DNA of 64,000 nt, from positions 1 through 64,000 of the forward strand of contig NC_014298.1 of assembly GCF_000196895.1 (NCBI RefSeq). Direction: 5' to 3'. A program made the translations under genes and the position numbers. The notes beneath the pieces are model-generated. The model did no database searches and was not told where the DNA came from. It saw nothing but the letters and a program-made list of their open reading frames with translations. Positions 37,423 to 45,729 of the stretch are shown here, one piece after another (within the stretch, counting starts at the first letter, position 1; the number at the start of each line of letters is the position of its first letter). The stretch is from Halalkalicoccus jeotgali B3 (lineage in GTDB: Archaea > Halobacteriota > Halobacteria > Halobacteriales > Halalkalicoccaceae).

Positions 37423-37779
37423 CTACACTTCTTCAATCGAGGTCTCCCCACCACATTGCCCACAGAAATACTTCTCGGGTTGTTTCATGACTTCCGACCG
37501 TCGATATCGGGGGTCACGACTCTCACACGCTTTGCAGATCACCCAGTACTTCGGTTCGGCATACCGCTGACAATGACAATCCGTTTCCAGTGGTTCAACC
37601 CATTGTTTGAAACTCGACTCGTGGTCATCCTCACCGTCCTTATGATACTGCCAGGCGTGGATCAGTTCGTGGCAAACAACTCGAGAAAACTGCTCCCACC
37701 CGTACGCCTCGTAGGCGTCCCACAAGAGAGTGATCGTGATCTGCTCACTCTGGTCTGTCTTACTCGTGGGAGCCTCCAT
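37423..37779 (-). CDS. SprT-like zinc metalloprotease-fold protein
   Basis: A 118-residue SprT-family protein. 'VVCHELIHAWQYHKDGEDDHESSFKQW' carries the H-E-x2-H zinc site with a downstream His, and a C-terminal zinc ribbon has 'YWVICKACESR' and 'KYFCGQCGG'. Haloarchaeal members are often plasmid or virus encoded and relate to the Spartan/SprT group that degrades DNA-crosslinked proteins. It is shorter at the N-terminus than typical members (about 150-180 residues), but the catalytic core is complete. Confidence 0.82.
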   Translation of the reverse strand: MEAPTSKTDQSEQITITLLWDAYEAYGWEQFSRVVCHELIHAWQYHKDGEDDHESSFKQWVEPLETDCHCQRYAEPKYWVICKACESRDPRYRRSEVMKQPEKYFCGQCGGETSIEEV

Positions 37780-38155
37780 TTGTTCGTTCTCGGTGGAACT
37801 TGGTCCTAATCAGTCATTTATTTGCTATTTACAGTAGGATTCATACTACATCTCCTTGCCGAAAAGCTGCTGCTATTCATTTTACTAAACTAGAGACTCT
37901 ATAGTGGTAACTCATATATCCTTTCCAGTCATGGAGGTATAGTATTTTTGCTGATATTTTGTCATTTTGAGACACAGAATACATTTACTAACGAGCTGGT
38001 AAACTCTAATCAAAAATGTTCACCTGCTAACGAGCTATCCACAATTCAATTTCTGAATAGGTATTTATGATATCTCCGATCGTAGAGTCGTCAACAGATA
38101 TGTTACGACACACCAAGAGCTTATCTATTCGGCTTGAAAAGGAGTATTACGGCCT
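37780..38155. other. AT-rich upstream region of the ubiD operon
   Basis: No gene seen in 376 bp. The decamer CTAACGAGCT occurs twice in direct orientation (37990-37999 and 38029-38038), 39 bp apart. An AAGGAG ribosome-binding sequence lies at about 38138-38143, before ATG 38156. Confidence 0.45.
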
Positions 38156-38662
38156 ATGTCTGAGGAATACGTAACGTCCGAAACCAACCTTCCGCCCGAG
38201 CCCGAGGGTAAGGAAATTACGCTCCAGATTAGCGATAAGGACACAAGAGAGATATTCAACACACGGGCCCGGATCAGTCGTAATCCTGACGCCCTTACCG
38301 ATCCTGCCCCACTGACTGTCGTTAAGGGACCCCATGAGAACAAAGAAGAAAAGTGGTATATCGAAATCCTCACAACTGACATTGAGTCTGAAAGCGTTGA
38401 TAGGAAACTCCTTCGGACGACACTGAAGGAGGTGAAGGACGATGCGAATATCATTAATACACGGTCTGACGAAGTGAAAACGTTGCTTCGCTATTTAGTT
38501 GAAACAGGCCAATATAGCTCTGTCTCGCAAGCAAGTCGGACGATTATGTTCGAATACCTCGCCGATACCTATCCGGAACTCGTAGACGAGTATGTCGATC
38601 TCAAGGTGGAACTCGAACATCAGGAATTATTAGATGCCAATCAGGAGAAACATGACGGTTGA
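38156..38662 (+). CDS. Hypothetical protein, possible ribbon-helix-helix regulator of the ubiD operon
   Basis: A 168-residue protein of unknown family. The N-terminal two-thirds is beta-rich ('KEITLQISDKDTREIFNTRARIS', 'KWYIEILTTDIESESVDRKLL'). The C-terminal 60 residues are helical, with 'VKTLLRYLVETGQYSSVSQASRTIMFEYLADTYPELVDEY', resembling the helix-turn-helix part of an RHH/CopG-like domain. It overlaps the UbiD start by 11 bp, so it is the first gene of a coupled operon. A regulatory or accessory role for the decarboxylase is inferred. Confidence 0.6.
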   Translation: MSEEYVTSETNLPPEPEGKEITLQISDKDTREIFNTRARISRNPDALTDPAPLTVVKGPHENKEEKWYIEILTTDIESESVDRKLLRTTLKEVKDDANIINTRSDEVKTLLRYLVETGQYSSVSQASRTIMFEYLADTYPELVDEYVDLKVELEHQELLDANQEKHDG

Positions 38663-40151
38663 TAGCTTGCGCAACTATCTACAGAGACTTGACGAGAAAA
38701 ACGACCTTATTGAGATTGAGGATCGGATATCATGGAACCTGGAGGCTAGTGCGTTGACAATGCTGGCGAACGAACAAGACCATGGAATACCCTTGTTCGA
38801 AGACGTCGACGGTATGCGATTGGTCGGAGATCCCTATCGTGGCAGTCAGCGACGGCCCTGGGATCGTATCGCGCAGGGTATCGATCTACCGCGGGACATT
38901 TCTCGCCAAGAATTTTATAGGGAGACAATTTCACGACTCCAGAATCCGCGCGATCCTGTGACGATTTCCTCGGAAGACGCCCCATGTAAGGAGATTACTC
39001 GCGTTGAGGACGAGGTCGACCTCCTTGAGTTTCCCTGGCCCTATATTCACGCTGGAGATGGTGGTCGCTATTCGAATCTCCATACACTGGTCGTTTCCGA
39101 TCCGGATTCGGATTGGATCGACTGGTCATATCATCGGGCGATGATGCACGACAACGAGACAGCAAGCGTGTTGTTGTTAGCCGGCGAGCAGACACCAAAT
39201 CTCTTCTACTACAAGTATGAACGTGAGGACAAACCGATGCCGGTCGCTATTGCCGTCGGTACCGAACCTGCCGTCCAGTATACCTCAGTAATGTGGATCC
39301 CTACCGGGCGGAGCGAGGCGGCCTTCGCTGGTGGCCTGAAGGAGTCGCCAATCGAATTAGTTCCGTGTGAAACAAACGACCTTCTAGTTCCGGCGACGGC
39401 TGAATTAATCATCGAGGGTGAGATTATCCCAAATATCCGCCTTGACGAGGGCCCGTTTGGGGATTATTTCGGCTATATGCACGGTCCACGGCGGTCAATG
39501 CCGACTCTACGGGTCACCGGAATCACTCATCGGAAACAGCCGATCATTCCATTCTGTGTCGAGGGGACAGGTGTCGGCTACACTGAGAACTCGACGAGTT
39601 CGATGGAAGTCGGCTGCGTCGGACCGGACGCGACTTTGGGCTTACAAGCCGGCGGGTTCGAGATTGATCAATGCGTTCCCTGGTCATCAACCCCGCGGGG
39701 TGCATACGTGGTCTCAACTGGAAACACGGATCCAGGATACCTCCACGAACTCGCGAACTTCATCTTCACTACATGGGGCATGTTGCACGTTGACTTCTTC
39801 GTGTTTGTCGACGCCGACATCGATCCGTTCGATCAGCGCGAGGTTCTCGAAGCACTCGTTTTACACGCAGATCCTGACAGCGACTTCCATCAGTTTGGCG
39901 TTGAGACGATGCCAAAGGTCCCATTGAACATCTACCAGACACCCAGCGAAAAGGGGAATGTCCAGACGGGAACCTCGAAAGCAAAGACAGCCAAAGCGTA
40001 CATCGACGCAACGAGAGGTAATGAGGACCTCGATACCAGTACAGTAGACAATGATCTGCAAAATTGGGCACGGTCCATACTTGAAGATGCAGGAGCAAAA
40101 CCTGATATGCTACCGTTTACCGACTCAGCACAAAGAGGGGGATCTCGATGA
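38652..40151 (+). CDS. UbiD-family decarboxylase
   Basis: A 499-residue UbiD-type (de)carboxylase, the full family length. These enzymes use prenylated FMN to decarboxylate or carboxylate aromatic or alpha,beta-unsaturated acids. Arg162 in 'YHRAMMHD' corresponds to the catalytic Arg of Fdc1, and Glu266 in 'DEGPFGDYFGY' to Glu277. The usual second Glu (Glu282) is Asp271 here. 'GTEPAVQYTSVMWIPTG' and 'EGTGVGYTENSTSSMEVGCVGPDATL' are other conserved blocks. ATG 38652 was chosen over 38634 because relatives start at this point. It overlaps the next gene by 4 bp. No UbiX prenyltransferase is in the window. Confidence 0.9.
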   Translation: MTVDSLRNYLQRLDEKNDLIEIEDRISWNLEASALTMLANEQDHGIPLFEDVDGMRLVGDPYRGSQRRPWDRIAQGIDLPRDISRQEFYRETISRLQNPRDPVTISSEDAPCKEITRVEDEVDLLEFPWPYIHAGDGGRYSNLHTLVVSDPDSDWIDWSYHRAMMHDNETASVLLLAGEQTPNLFYYKYEREDKPMPVAIAVGTEPAVQYTSVMWIPTGRSEAAFAGGLKESPIELVPCETNDLLVPATAELIIEGEIIPNIRLDEGPFGDYFGYMHGPRRSMPTLRVTGITHRKQPIIPFCVEGTGVGYTENSTSSMEVGCVGPDATLGLQAGGFEIDQCVPWSSTPRGAYVVSTGNTDPGYLHELANFIFTTWGMLHVDFFVFVDADIDPFDQREVLEALVLHADPDSDFHQFGVETMPKVPLNIYQTPSEKGNVQTGTSKAKTAKAYIDATRGNEDLDTSTVDNDLQNWARSILEDAGAKPDMLPFTDSAQRGGSR

Positions 40152-41539
40152 TAACCTTCCGAGACCATCTTCGAATTCTCGACGCTAACGAGGACCTGTT
40201 GACGGTAGCTGAACACGTCCACTGGGACGAGGAAACAGCAGCCGTCGCGGTAGAGGCGCTCAAACACGACTGTAAAGGGCTTCAATTCACATCGACGTCC
40301 GGCGAAGTCGACTTAGCCAGCGGCATATACGCAGGGCACGCTCAGATTTCCAGTCGCACCCATCAACCATGGCGCCGGCTCAAGAAAGCGCTTGACCGCG
40401 AAGGGGACGATTACGTACAGCTTCTTGAGGCAGTCTCTCGACGAAACACACGCGCACCCGATGATATCATCCTTGAGGAGCCGGCTGCAACGATCAAGTC
40501 CTCAAGTAATCCGGCTTCGTTAGGACTTCCGACCGTTGAGCCGAATGGTCGACAACAGATCACGCTTGGTTTGATCGCCGTTGAGCACGAAGGGATGACA
40601 TCGTGGGCACCGGTTCGTGGAGCAATTCACCGCCGATCCCAACTACGACTCTCAGTTCCTCAACCGTTCATCGAGTGGTGTGGCGATAACCGCCAAGCAA
40701 GTATTTCTCTCGGCATCGCTGCAGCGCCGCTGGTCACTGCATTGCAGGGGTGGACATTAGATCGAACTACGTCGGCTGTTCCGAAACTAGCGGCTGCCTT
40801 AGGTGAGACGGCCGTCGTGGATATCGATGGACGAACAGTTCCTGCAGATGCAGAAGTACGTCTCGACGGTTCGATCATCGACGTCAACGATGGAGTCTCT
40901 GGGCCAATTGCGGTCTGGGAGCGGGGATGCGAGACGGTGGGCGTGACTGTTGAGGTTGATGCCATTGCAACACGTGAGGATCCCGTCGTCCCCTTCATTC
41001 CCCTCGGAGCACCGCTAACCGACGATCTACACCTGACCGCACTTGTCGAGGCTGCGGAGCTTTACCGACGTATCAACGGTTACTGGGGTGTTTCGCCGGT
41101 ATCATGGATTCGGCTACCCGTCGAGGGGCGGCTTGGGCTCTGTCTCGTCTCCAGCGAGATCCTCTACTCGGGATTCGAGTGGCAGTTGGCCAACGTCTTG
41201 TTTTCGTTCTCGGACTTCTTCGACAAGGTTCTGATACTGGACGAGCACACTGAACCCGACGACCTCGCACGGGCGCTTGATGATATGTGGGTGAAAGCCC
41301 ATCCGAGCAATGACTGGATCTTCAGCGATCCCAATGCACCTGCCGCCAGCATCCCGCGATACCGTCGGGATGGTCAAACAGGATCACGCCTCTACATCAA
41401 CGCGACTTGGGACCCCCAATGGGACGAGGAGTACATTGCCCCCCGAGTGACGTTCGAAAATTCCTATCCAGAGGACGTTCGAGAGCTATCCCTCGAGAAG
41501 TGGGACAATCTCGATTTGAAAGAGAAATCCAATGACTAA
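40148..41539 (+). CDS. UbiD-like protein lacking the active-site loop
   Basis: A 463-residue protein that aligns in overall layout with the preceding UbiD: start 'FRDHLRILDANEDLLTVAEHVHWD', 'HQPWRRLKKALDREGDDY', and the C-terminal 'GWQLANVLF'-like 'WQLANVLFSFSDFFDKVLILDEH' matching 'LANFIFTTWGMLHVDFF'. The catalytic loop E-G-P-F-G-[DE] is replaced by 'NDGVSGPIAVWE', and the 'R-x-M' segment by 'GAIHRRSQLRLSV'. It is therefore probably a non-catalytic subunit of a heteromeric decarboxylase. It is translationally coupled (ATGA) to the UbiD gene and overlaps the MBL gene by 8 bp. Confidence 0.8.
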   Translation: MITFRDHLRILDANEDLLTVAEHVHWDEETAAVAVEALKHDCKGLQFTSTSGEVDLASGIYAGHAQISSRTHQPWRRLKKALDREGDDYVQLLEAVSRRNTRAPDDIILEEPAATIKSSSNPASLGLPTVEPNGRQQITLGLIAVEHEGMTSWAPVRGAIHRRSQLRLSVPQPFIEWCGDNRQASISLGIAAAPLVTALQGWTLDRTTSAVPKLAAALGETAVVDIDGRTVPADAEVRLDGSIIDVNDGVSGPIAVWERGCETVGVTVEVDAIATREDPVVPFIPLGAPLTDDLHLTALVEAAELYRRINGYWGVSPVSWIRLPVEGRLGLCLVSSEILYSGFEWQLANVLFSFSDFFDKVLILDEHTEPDDLARALDDMWVKAHPSNDWIFSDPNAPAASIPRYRRDGQTGSRLYINATWDPQWDEEYIAPRVTFENSYPEDVRELSLEKWDNLDLKEKSND

Positions 41540-42473
41540 ACTGATCCGAATTCCGGTCGATACGGGAACGGCTGAAGGAGTCAATAGCGCATATCACTTC
41601 CCTGATCGGGGCGTTATTGTCGATCCAGGGCCGCCGACTGAGACAGCCTGGACCGCACTAACTGAGGCGATCGAACCTACCCTCTCGTCCGTCGAGCACG
41701 TGGTCGTAACACACTGGCACTCGGATCACGCCGGTCTCGCCTGCCGAGTAGCCGAAGCGGCAGATGCAACGCTCCATATGCATTCCTCAGACGCACCTCT
41801 TGTCGGCGAGTACGCAGCCGCACGCCAGCGTCGCCTTGATCGGGACATCGCCACCCTTCGACGGTGGGGCGTTCCTAAGCTGCGACGAGAAGCCCTGCTT
41901 GATTCGGACTCCCCATCACCGATACCCGAGAGGTATCCAATAACAACCCACGAGGACGGTGAGACGATCGCCGGTCTAGAATTCGTCCATACACCCGGCC
42001 ACACACTGGGACATAGCTCATTCGCCATTGACGACACGCTGTTGCTCGGCGATCTCCTCCTCCCGACGTACACGCCGAACGTCGGTGGTAGCGATACGCG
42101 CACCAACGATCCATTAGCGGCGTATCTCACTTCGATCGATCGAGTAAACGCCCGATTCGATGAGGGCGAACCAGGCCATGGGACGACGATGAACGTAACG
42201 AGGGCCGTCGACGAGGTCCGAACGCACCACTGTGAACGCGCCCGAGCGGCCTTTCACGCGCTGTCGACAGTCGATGATTCCACGCCGTGGAACGTCGCTC
42301 GTGACCTCTTCGGCGAAATGCGCGGTATCCACGCGAAGTTTGGCGCTGGCGAGGCCGCCGCGCACCTTGACCGGCTGGCTGCACTGGACGTCGTCGAGCG
42401 GACGAACAGAGAGTCGATTTGCTACCGACCGTGCGTCGAGAATTACCCGTCCGATTTGAACTTGACACCGTAG
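41532..42473 (+). CDS. MBL-fold metallo-hydrolase
   Basis: A 313-residue metallo-beta-lactamase-fold hydrolase. The metal motif 'THWHSDHAG' (H-x-H-x-D-H), 'HTPGHTLGHSSF' and 'GDLLL' give a di-metal site, and a second-domain 'EPGHG' contains a further His. The C-terminal 90 residues form a winged-helix-like region found in LACTB2-type members. Such enzymes hydrolyse thioesters or lactones, or act as glyoxalase II. As the last gene of the ubiD operon it may hydrolyse a CoA thioester product. Its 3' end overlaps the convergent DUF35-fusion gene by 31 bp. Confidence 0.88.
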   Translation: MTKLIRIPVDTGTAEGVNSAYHFPDRGVIVDPGPPTETAWTALTEAIEPTLSSVEHVVVTHWHSDHAGLACRVAEAADATLHMHSSDAPLVGEYAAARQRRLDRDIATLRRWGVPKLRREALLDSDSPSPIPERYPITTHEDGETIAGLEFVHTPGHTLGHSSFAIDDTLLLGDLLLPTYTPNVGGSDTRTNDPLAAYLTSIDRVNARFDEGEPGHGTTMNVTRAVDEVRTHHCERARAAFHALSTVDDSTPWNVARDLFGEMRGIHAKFGAGEAAAHLDRLAALDVVERTNRESICYRPCVENYPSDLNLTP

Positions 42474-43852
42474 CGCGGTACCCCTTCTTGCGTGTAGATC
42501 CGCCGGATCGTCGCTCGGACGGTGTCACCGACCGCGACCGTTTTAGAATCGATATCCGTTAATTGTGCGGGCAGCGTCGCCTCCCCACTACCGGCTTCGA
42601 GAGCGACGATGGCGACCGTGTAGGCACCTTCCTGCTGCTGTAATTCGGCGAACTCCGGCGGGGCACCGCCCTGGCCGATGACCGTTAAGGCTCGGATCGT
42701 CCCTGTTCGAGATGCTTCGATCCGCTTGAACTCGACTCGCGAGTGACACTCCTGACAGGCCCCCCGCGGCGGGAACGTGATTCCGCCACAATCGGGACAC
42801 TCACCTGCGATTAGGCGGTAGCGCTGGTCGAGCGATCCTTGCCAGTTCGGGAGGCTCACATTCGCGCCGCCGCCTGCGACCTCGCTCTCAACAACGTAGC
42901 CACGCTTGCGGAGGTACGTCGTATAATCGATCGACTCCCCCCTGTCGAGCTCGTCGATCCCCGCGACCGGGAGACCGCCCTCAAGGCTGACCGCAACTGC
43001 GCTGCCGCCGCCGAAGAAGCCGCCAACTGTCGTCTCTCTCTCACTGGCCTCGGCGAGCGCGGCGAGCAGGCCAATTGGGACCGACGCCGTTCCGGCGTCG
43101 CCGATTCGATCCACGACGGTCCCGGCCGTCACAGCTTCGTTCGAGAAGGCTAGGTCGCCTGCGACCCGATACGGGAACTTCCCGTCGCGCTGGTGGAGCG
43201 CCGCAGCGGTCGCCTCGCTCGCGTCGACCGCCAGAGCCGTCACCGCCTCCGTCACGGCCTCACGAACAGCCGTCCGCTCGTAGGTTGTGATCCCCAGTGA
43301 GTTGACCTCGCGTTCGTCCCGTGGCCGGAAACGCACGCCAGGTGTTTCGTCGTTATGCCAGGCGACGTCCCGGATCGGGACCGTCGCATCGTCGTCGATT
43401 ATGAATGCCGCCGCACCGGCCCCGAAGGCGTGGTCAGTATTGGCGGGGTCGCCCTCAGGACAGTCGGCCGCGACGACGAGTGCCGGGCCGTCGGTGTCGA
43501 GTGCACGCGCGAGCGCTTCTCCGCCAGCGGCGGTGTGTTGGGTCGAAATCGAGCCGGCGACGTCCTCGGGTAGCGCGAGCATCCGGACGAACCGCGAAAC
43601 GAAATCGCCCTCGGCCATCGGCGGGGTCGTTGTCGCGACGGCAATGAGGGCGATCGCCGAGCGGTCGGCGGACGCGTTCCCGAGGGCGCGCTCGGCCGCT
43701 GTGACGGCCATCGTTAGCGCGTCCTCGTCAGCTGCGGGGACCGCCTTCCGATTGATCCCGCCTGCATCGGCGTGGCCCCACGCCGCGGCCGTCTCCTCGG
43801 TCGAAAGCCGGAACTGGGGGATATAGATCCCGCCGGCGTCGATCCCTCTCAT
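42443..43852 (-). CDS. Fusion of HMG-CoA-synthase-like domain and DUF35 zinc-ribbon/OB-fold
   Basis: A 469-residue two-part protein. Residues 1-320 have the fold of 3-ketoacyl/HMG-CoA synthases ('AGGIYIPQFRLSTEETAAAWG', 'HAFGAGAAAFIIDD'). At the place of the catalytic Cys it reads 'SISTQHTAAGGEAL', so the nucleophile appears absent. Residues 340-469 are a DUF35 module: a zinc ribbon 'GECPDCGGITFPPRGACQECHS' followed by an OB fold. DUF35 proteins bind acyl-CoA and partner with SCP2-type thiolases. It overlaps the thiolase by 4 bp (ATGA), so the two are expected to form a complex. Probably a structural or acyl-CoA-binding subunit. Confidence 0.82.
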   Translation of the reverse strand: MRGIDAGGIYIPQFRLSTEETAAAWGHADAGGINRKAVPAADEDALTMAVTAAERALGNASADRSAIALIAVATTTPPMAEGDFVSRFVRMLALPEDVAGSISTQHTAAGGEALARALDTDGPALVVAADCPEGDPANTDHAFGAGAAAFIIDDDATVPIRDVAWHNDETPGVRFRPRDEREVNSLGITTYERTAVREAVTEAVTALAVDASEATAAALHQRDGKFPYRVAGDLAFSNEAVTAGTVVDRIGDAGTASVPIGLLAALAEASERETTVGGFFGGGSAVAVSLEGGLPVAGIDELDRGESIDYTTYLRKRGYVVESEVAGGGANVSLPNWQGSLDQRYRLIAGECPDCGGITFPPRGACQECHSRVEFKRIEASRTGTIRALTVIGQGGAPPEFAELQQQEGAYTVAIVALEAGSGEATLPAQLTDIDSKTVAVGDTVRATIRRIYTQEGVPRYGVKFKSDG

Positions 43853-45018
43853 GCTGCTTCCTCCCGCTCGAAAACGTGGACGGTCACCCCGCCGCCCGAA
43901 CCGCCGACGTTGTGCGCCAGTCCATAGCGCGGCTCCTCGATCTGGACGTGGGCCTTGTCGCGGAACTGCTCGAACGCCTCGACGATCTGTCCCGTTCCGG
44001 TAGCACCGATCGGGTGGCCTTTGGATTTGAGTCCGCCGGAGGTGTTGGTTGGCAACTCGCCGTCGGGGTCAGTGACGCCCTCCCTGAGGAGGCGTCCGGC
44101 CTCGCCGTGCTCGCAAAAGCCTAGATCCTCATAGGCCAGCAGTTCGGCGATGGCGAAGCAGTCGTGGACCTCCGCGAAATCGAGATCTTCGGGGCCGATT
44201 CCGGCCTCCTCGTAGGCGGCCTCGCCGGCCTGAACGCTTGCGGGGATGCTCGTCAACGTGCCCCGCTGGAAGAGGCCCACCCGCCCGCTCGCCGCACCCG
44301 CGCCTGCGACGCGGATCAATTCATCGCCGTGCTCGCGGGCGACCTCCTCGCTTGCGACAAGTACCGCGCTCGCGCCGTCCGTGGTCGGACAGCAGTGATA
44401 GAGGTTGAGCGGGTCGGCGACGGAGGGTGCCGAGACGGCGTCCTCAAGTGAGCACTCGAAACCGAGGTGAGCCTTGGGGTTCTTCGCACCGTTGGCGTGG
44501 TTCTTTACCGCAACTCGAGAGAGGTCCTCGACGGTCGTGTCGTACTTCTCGAGATGGGCACTTGCCATTTGGGCATAAACGCCGGCAAAGGTGGTTCCAC
44601 TGATGCGCTCCCACTCGGTCTCGCCGCTGACGCCGAGCCACCACTTGGTCTGGTCGGCGCTCGTGTCCGTCATCACCTCGTAGCCGCCGGCCAGTGCCAC
44701 GTCGACCATGCCTGATCGCACGGCGGTAACGGCCTGACGGAAGGCGTAGCCGCTGGCCGCACAGGCGTTTTCCACCCGCGTGGTCGGGACTCCGTGCAAG
44801 CCGATGTGTTCGGTTACTGCCGGCCCCGAGAGGCCGATCTGCCGGCCCCCAACGCCGAGCGTCCCCAGATACGCCTCGTCGATCGCCTCTGTCGAGAGGT
44901 CTCCGCTGACGCTGTCGAGAGCCGTCTCGAAGGCGCTCTCGAACAGTGAGAGGTAGGTCTCCTCGGGAAAGGAGCCGAACGAGGACTGTCCGGCTCCGAT
45001 CACGTATGCATCTCGCAT
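43849..45018 (-). CDS. SCP2-type thiolase / acyl-CoA lyase
   Basis: A 389-residue thiolase-fold enzyme. 'VENACAASG' carries the nucleophilic Cys, 'HDCFAIAE' and 'GHPIGATGTGQIVE' the His motifs, and 'GGSGGGVTVHVFE' closes the fold. It lacks the degradative thiolase C-x-G-x-G end, as in SCP2/Ltp2-type proteins that act as thiolases or retro-aldolases with a DUF35 partner. That partner follows directly. In this region it could perform the last chain-shortening step of an aromatic or branched side-chain pathway. A GGAGGT sequence abuts the ATG. Confidence 0.88.
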   Translation of the reverse strand: MRDAYVIGAGQSSFGSFPEETYLSLFESAFETALDSVSGDLSTEAIDEAYLGTLGVGGRQIGLSGPAVTEHIGLHGVPTTRVENACAASGYAFRQAVTAVRSGMVDVALAGGYEVMTDTSADQTKWWLGVSGETEWERISGTTFAGVYAQMASAHLEKYDTTVEDLSRVAVKNHANGAKNPKAHLGFECSLEDAVSAPSVADPLNLYHCCPTTDGASAVLVASEEVAREHGDELIRVAGAGAASGRVGLFQRGTLTSIPASVQAGEAAYEEAGIGPEDLDFAEVHDCFAIAELLAYEDLGFCEHGEAGRLLREGVTDPDGELPTNTSGGLKSKGHPIGATGTGQIVEAFEQFRDKAHVQIEEPRYGLAHNVGGSGGGVTVHVFEREEAA

Positions 45019-45082
45019 ACCTCCGTCTTCCTGCCCATATGACTTATAGAATTGGTTCGGCCGGTAACGACACGCGGCGGGC

Positions 45083-45300
45083 TCAGGGCTCGCTCATCCG
45101 GAGGACAGGCTTGATCACCTCGCCGGCCTCTTGTTCCTCGACCGCCCGCTCGATGTCCTCGAAGTCGTAGTAGCTGACGAGTTTGTCGAACGGGAACTTC
45201 CCGGCGCGATAGAGGTCGATCAGATCTGGGATGAACAGGTCGGGCGTCGAGTTGCCCTCGATGACCCCCTGGACCCCGCCGAGAAGGACGTCGGCCACTT
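45083..45300 (-). pseudogene. C-terminal fragment of a zinc-dependent alcohol dehydrogenase
   Basis: About 72 codons reading 'MADVLLGGVQGVIEGNSTP' and 'DLIDLYRAGKFPFDKLVSYY' then 'DFEDIERAVEEQEAGEVIKP', the end of a medium-chain Zn alcohol dehydrogenase. The catalytic zinc ligands and NAD-binding motif would lie in the missing N-terminal three-quarters. The coding stops abruptly near 45300, where an aldehyde dehydrogenase fragment begins on the other strand. Confidence 0.8.
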
Positions 45301-45651
45301 CTTGAGCCGACGGTGTTCACCGACGTCACTAACGATATGACGATCACCCGAGCGGAGATATTCGGACCCGTGCTGTCGATGATCGAGTTCGCCGACCATG
45401 AGGTGGCCATCGAGATCGCCAACGATTCGCCGTACGGCCTGATGGCCGGGATCTGGACCATGGATCTGAAGACTGCTCACTCAGTCGCCGATCACCTCGA
45501 TTACGGGATGGTGAGCGTCAACGAGTTCCCAGTCACCCAGCCCCAGACGCCTTTCGGCGGATTCAAGCAGAGTGGCCTCGGACGCGAACAGGGCACCGAG
45601 GCAATCCACGAATACACTCAGACCAAGAACGTCAACGTCAATCTGGAGTAG
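45301..45651 (+). pseudogene. C-terminal fragment of an aldehyde dehydrogenase
   Basis: About 116 codons beginning 'LEPTVFTDVTNDMTI' and continuing with 'AEIFGPVLSMIEF', 'NDSPYGLMAGIWT' and 'PFGGFKQSGLGRE', the conserved C-terminal third of NAD(P)-dependent aldehyde dehydrogenases. The catalytic Cys and cofactor-binding regions are absent. It is joined within a few bases of 45300 to the alcohol dehydrogenase fragment, in opposite orientation. It is of the general ALDH type, not specifically PaaZ. Confidence 0.82.
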
Positions 45652-45729
45652 CATCGAGGCCTCCTCGGAGCACGTTACGTCACCTTTTCAGAGAACATTT
45701 ATGATGGCGTGCCACGCCTATCGAACAGT

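Noticed and set aside
45301-45651. Aldehyde dehydrogenase fragment as PaaZ
   Set aside because: Its motifs are of the general ALDH type and the hydratase domain of PaaZ is absent.
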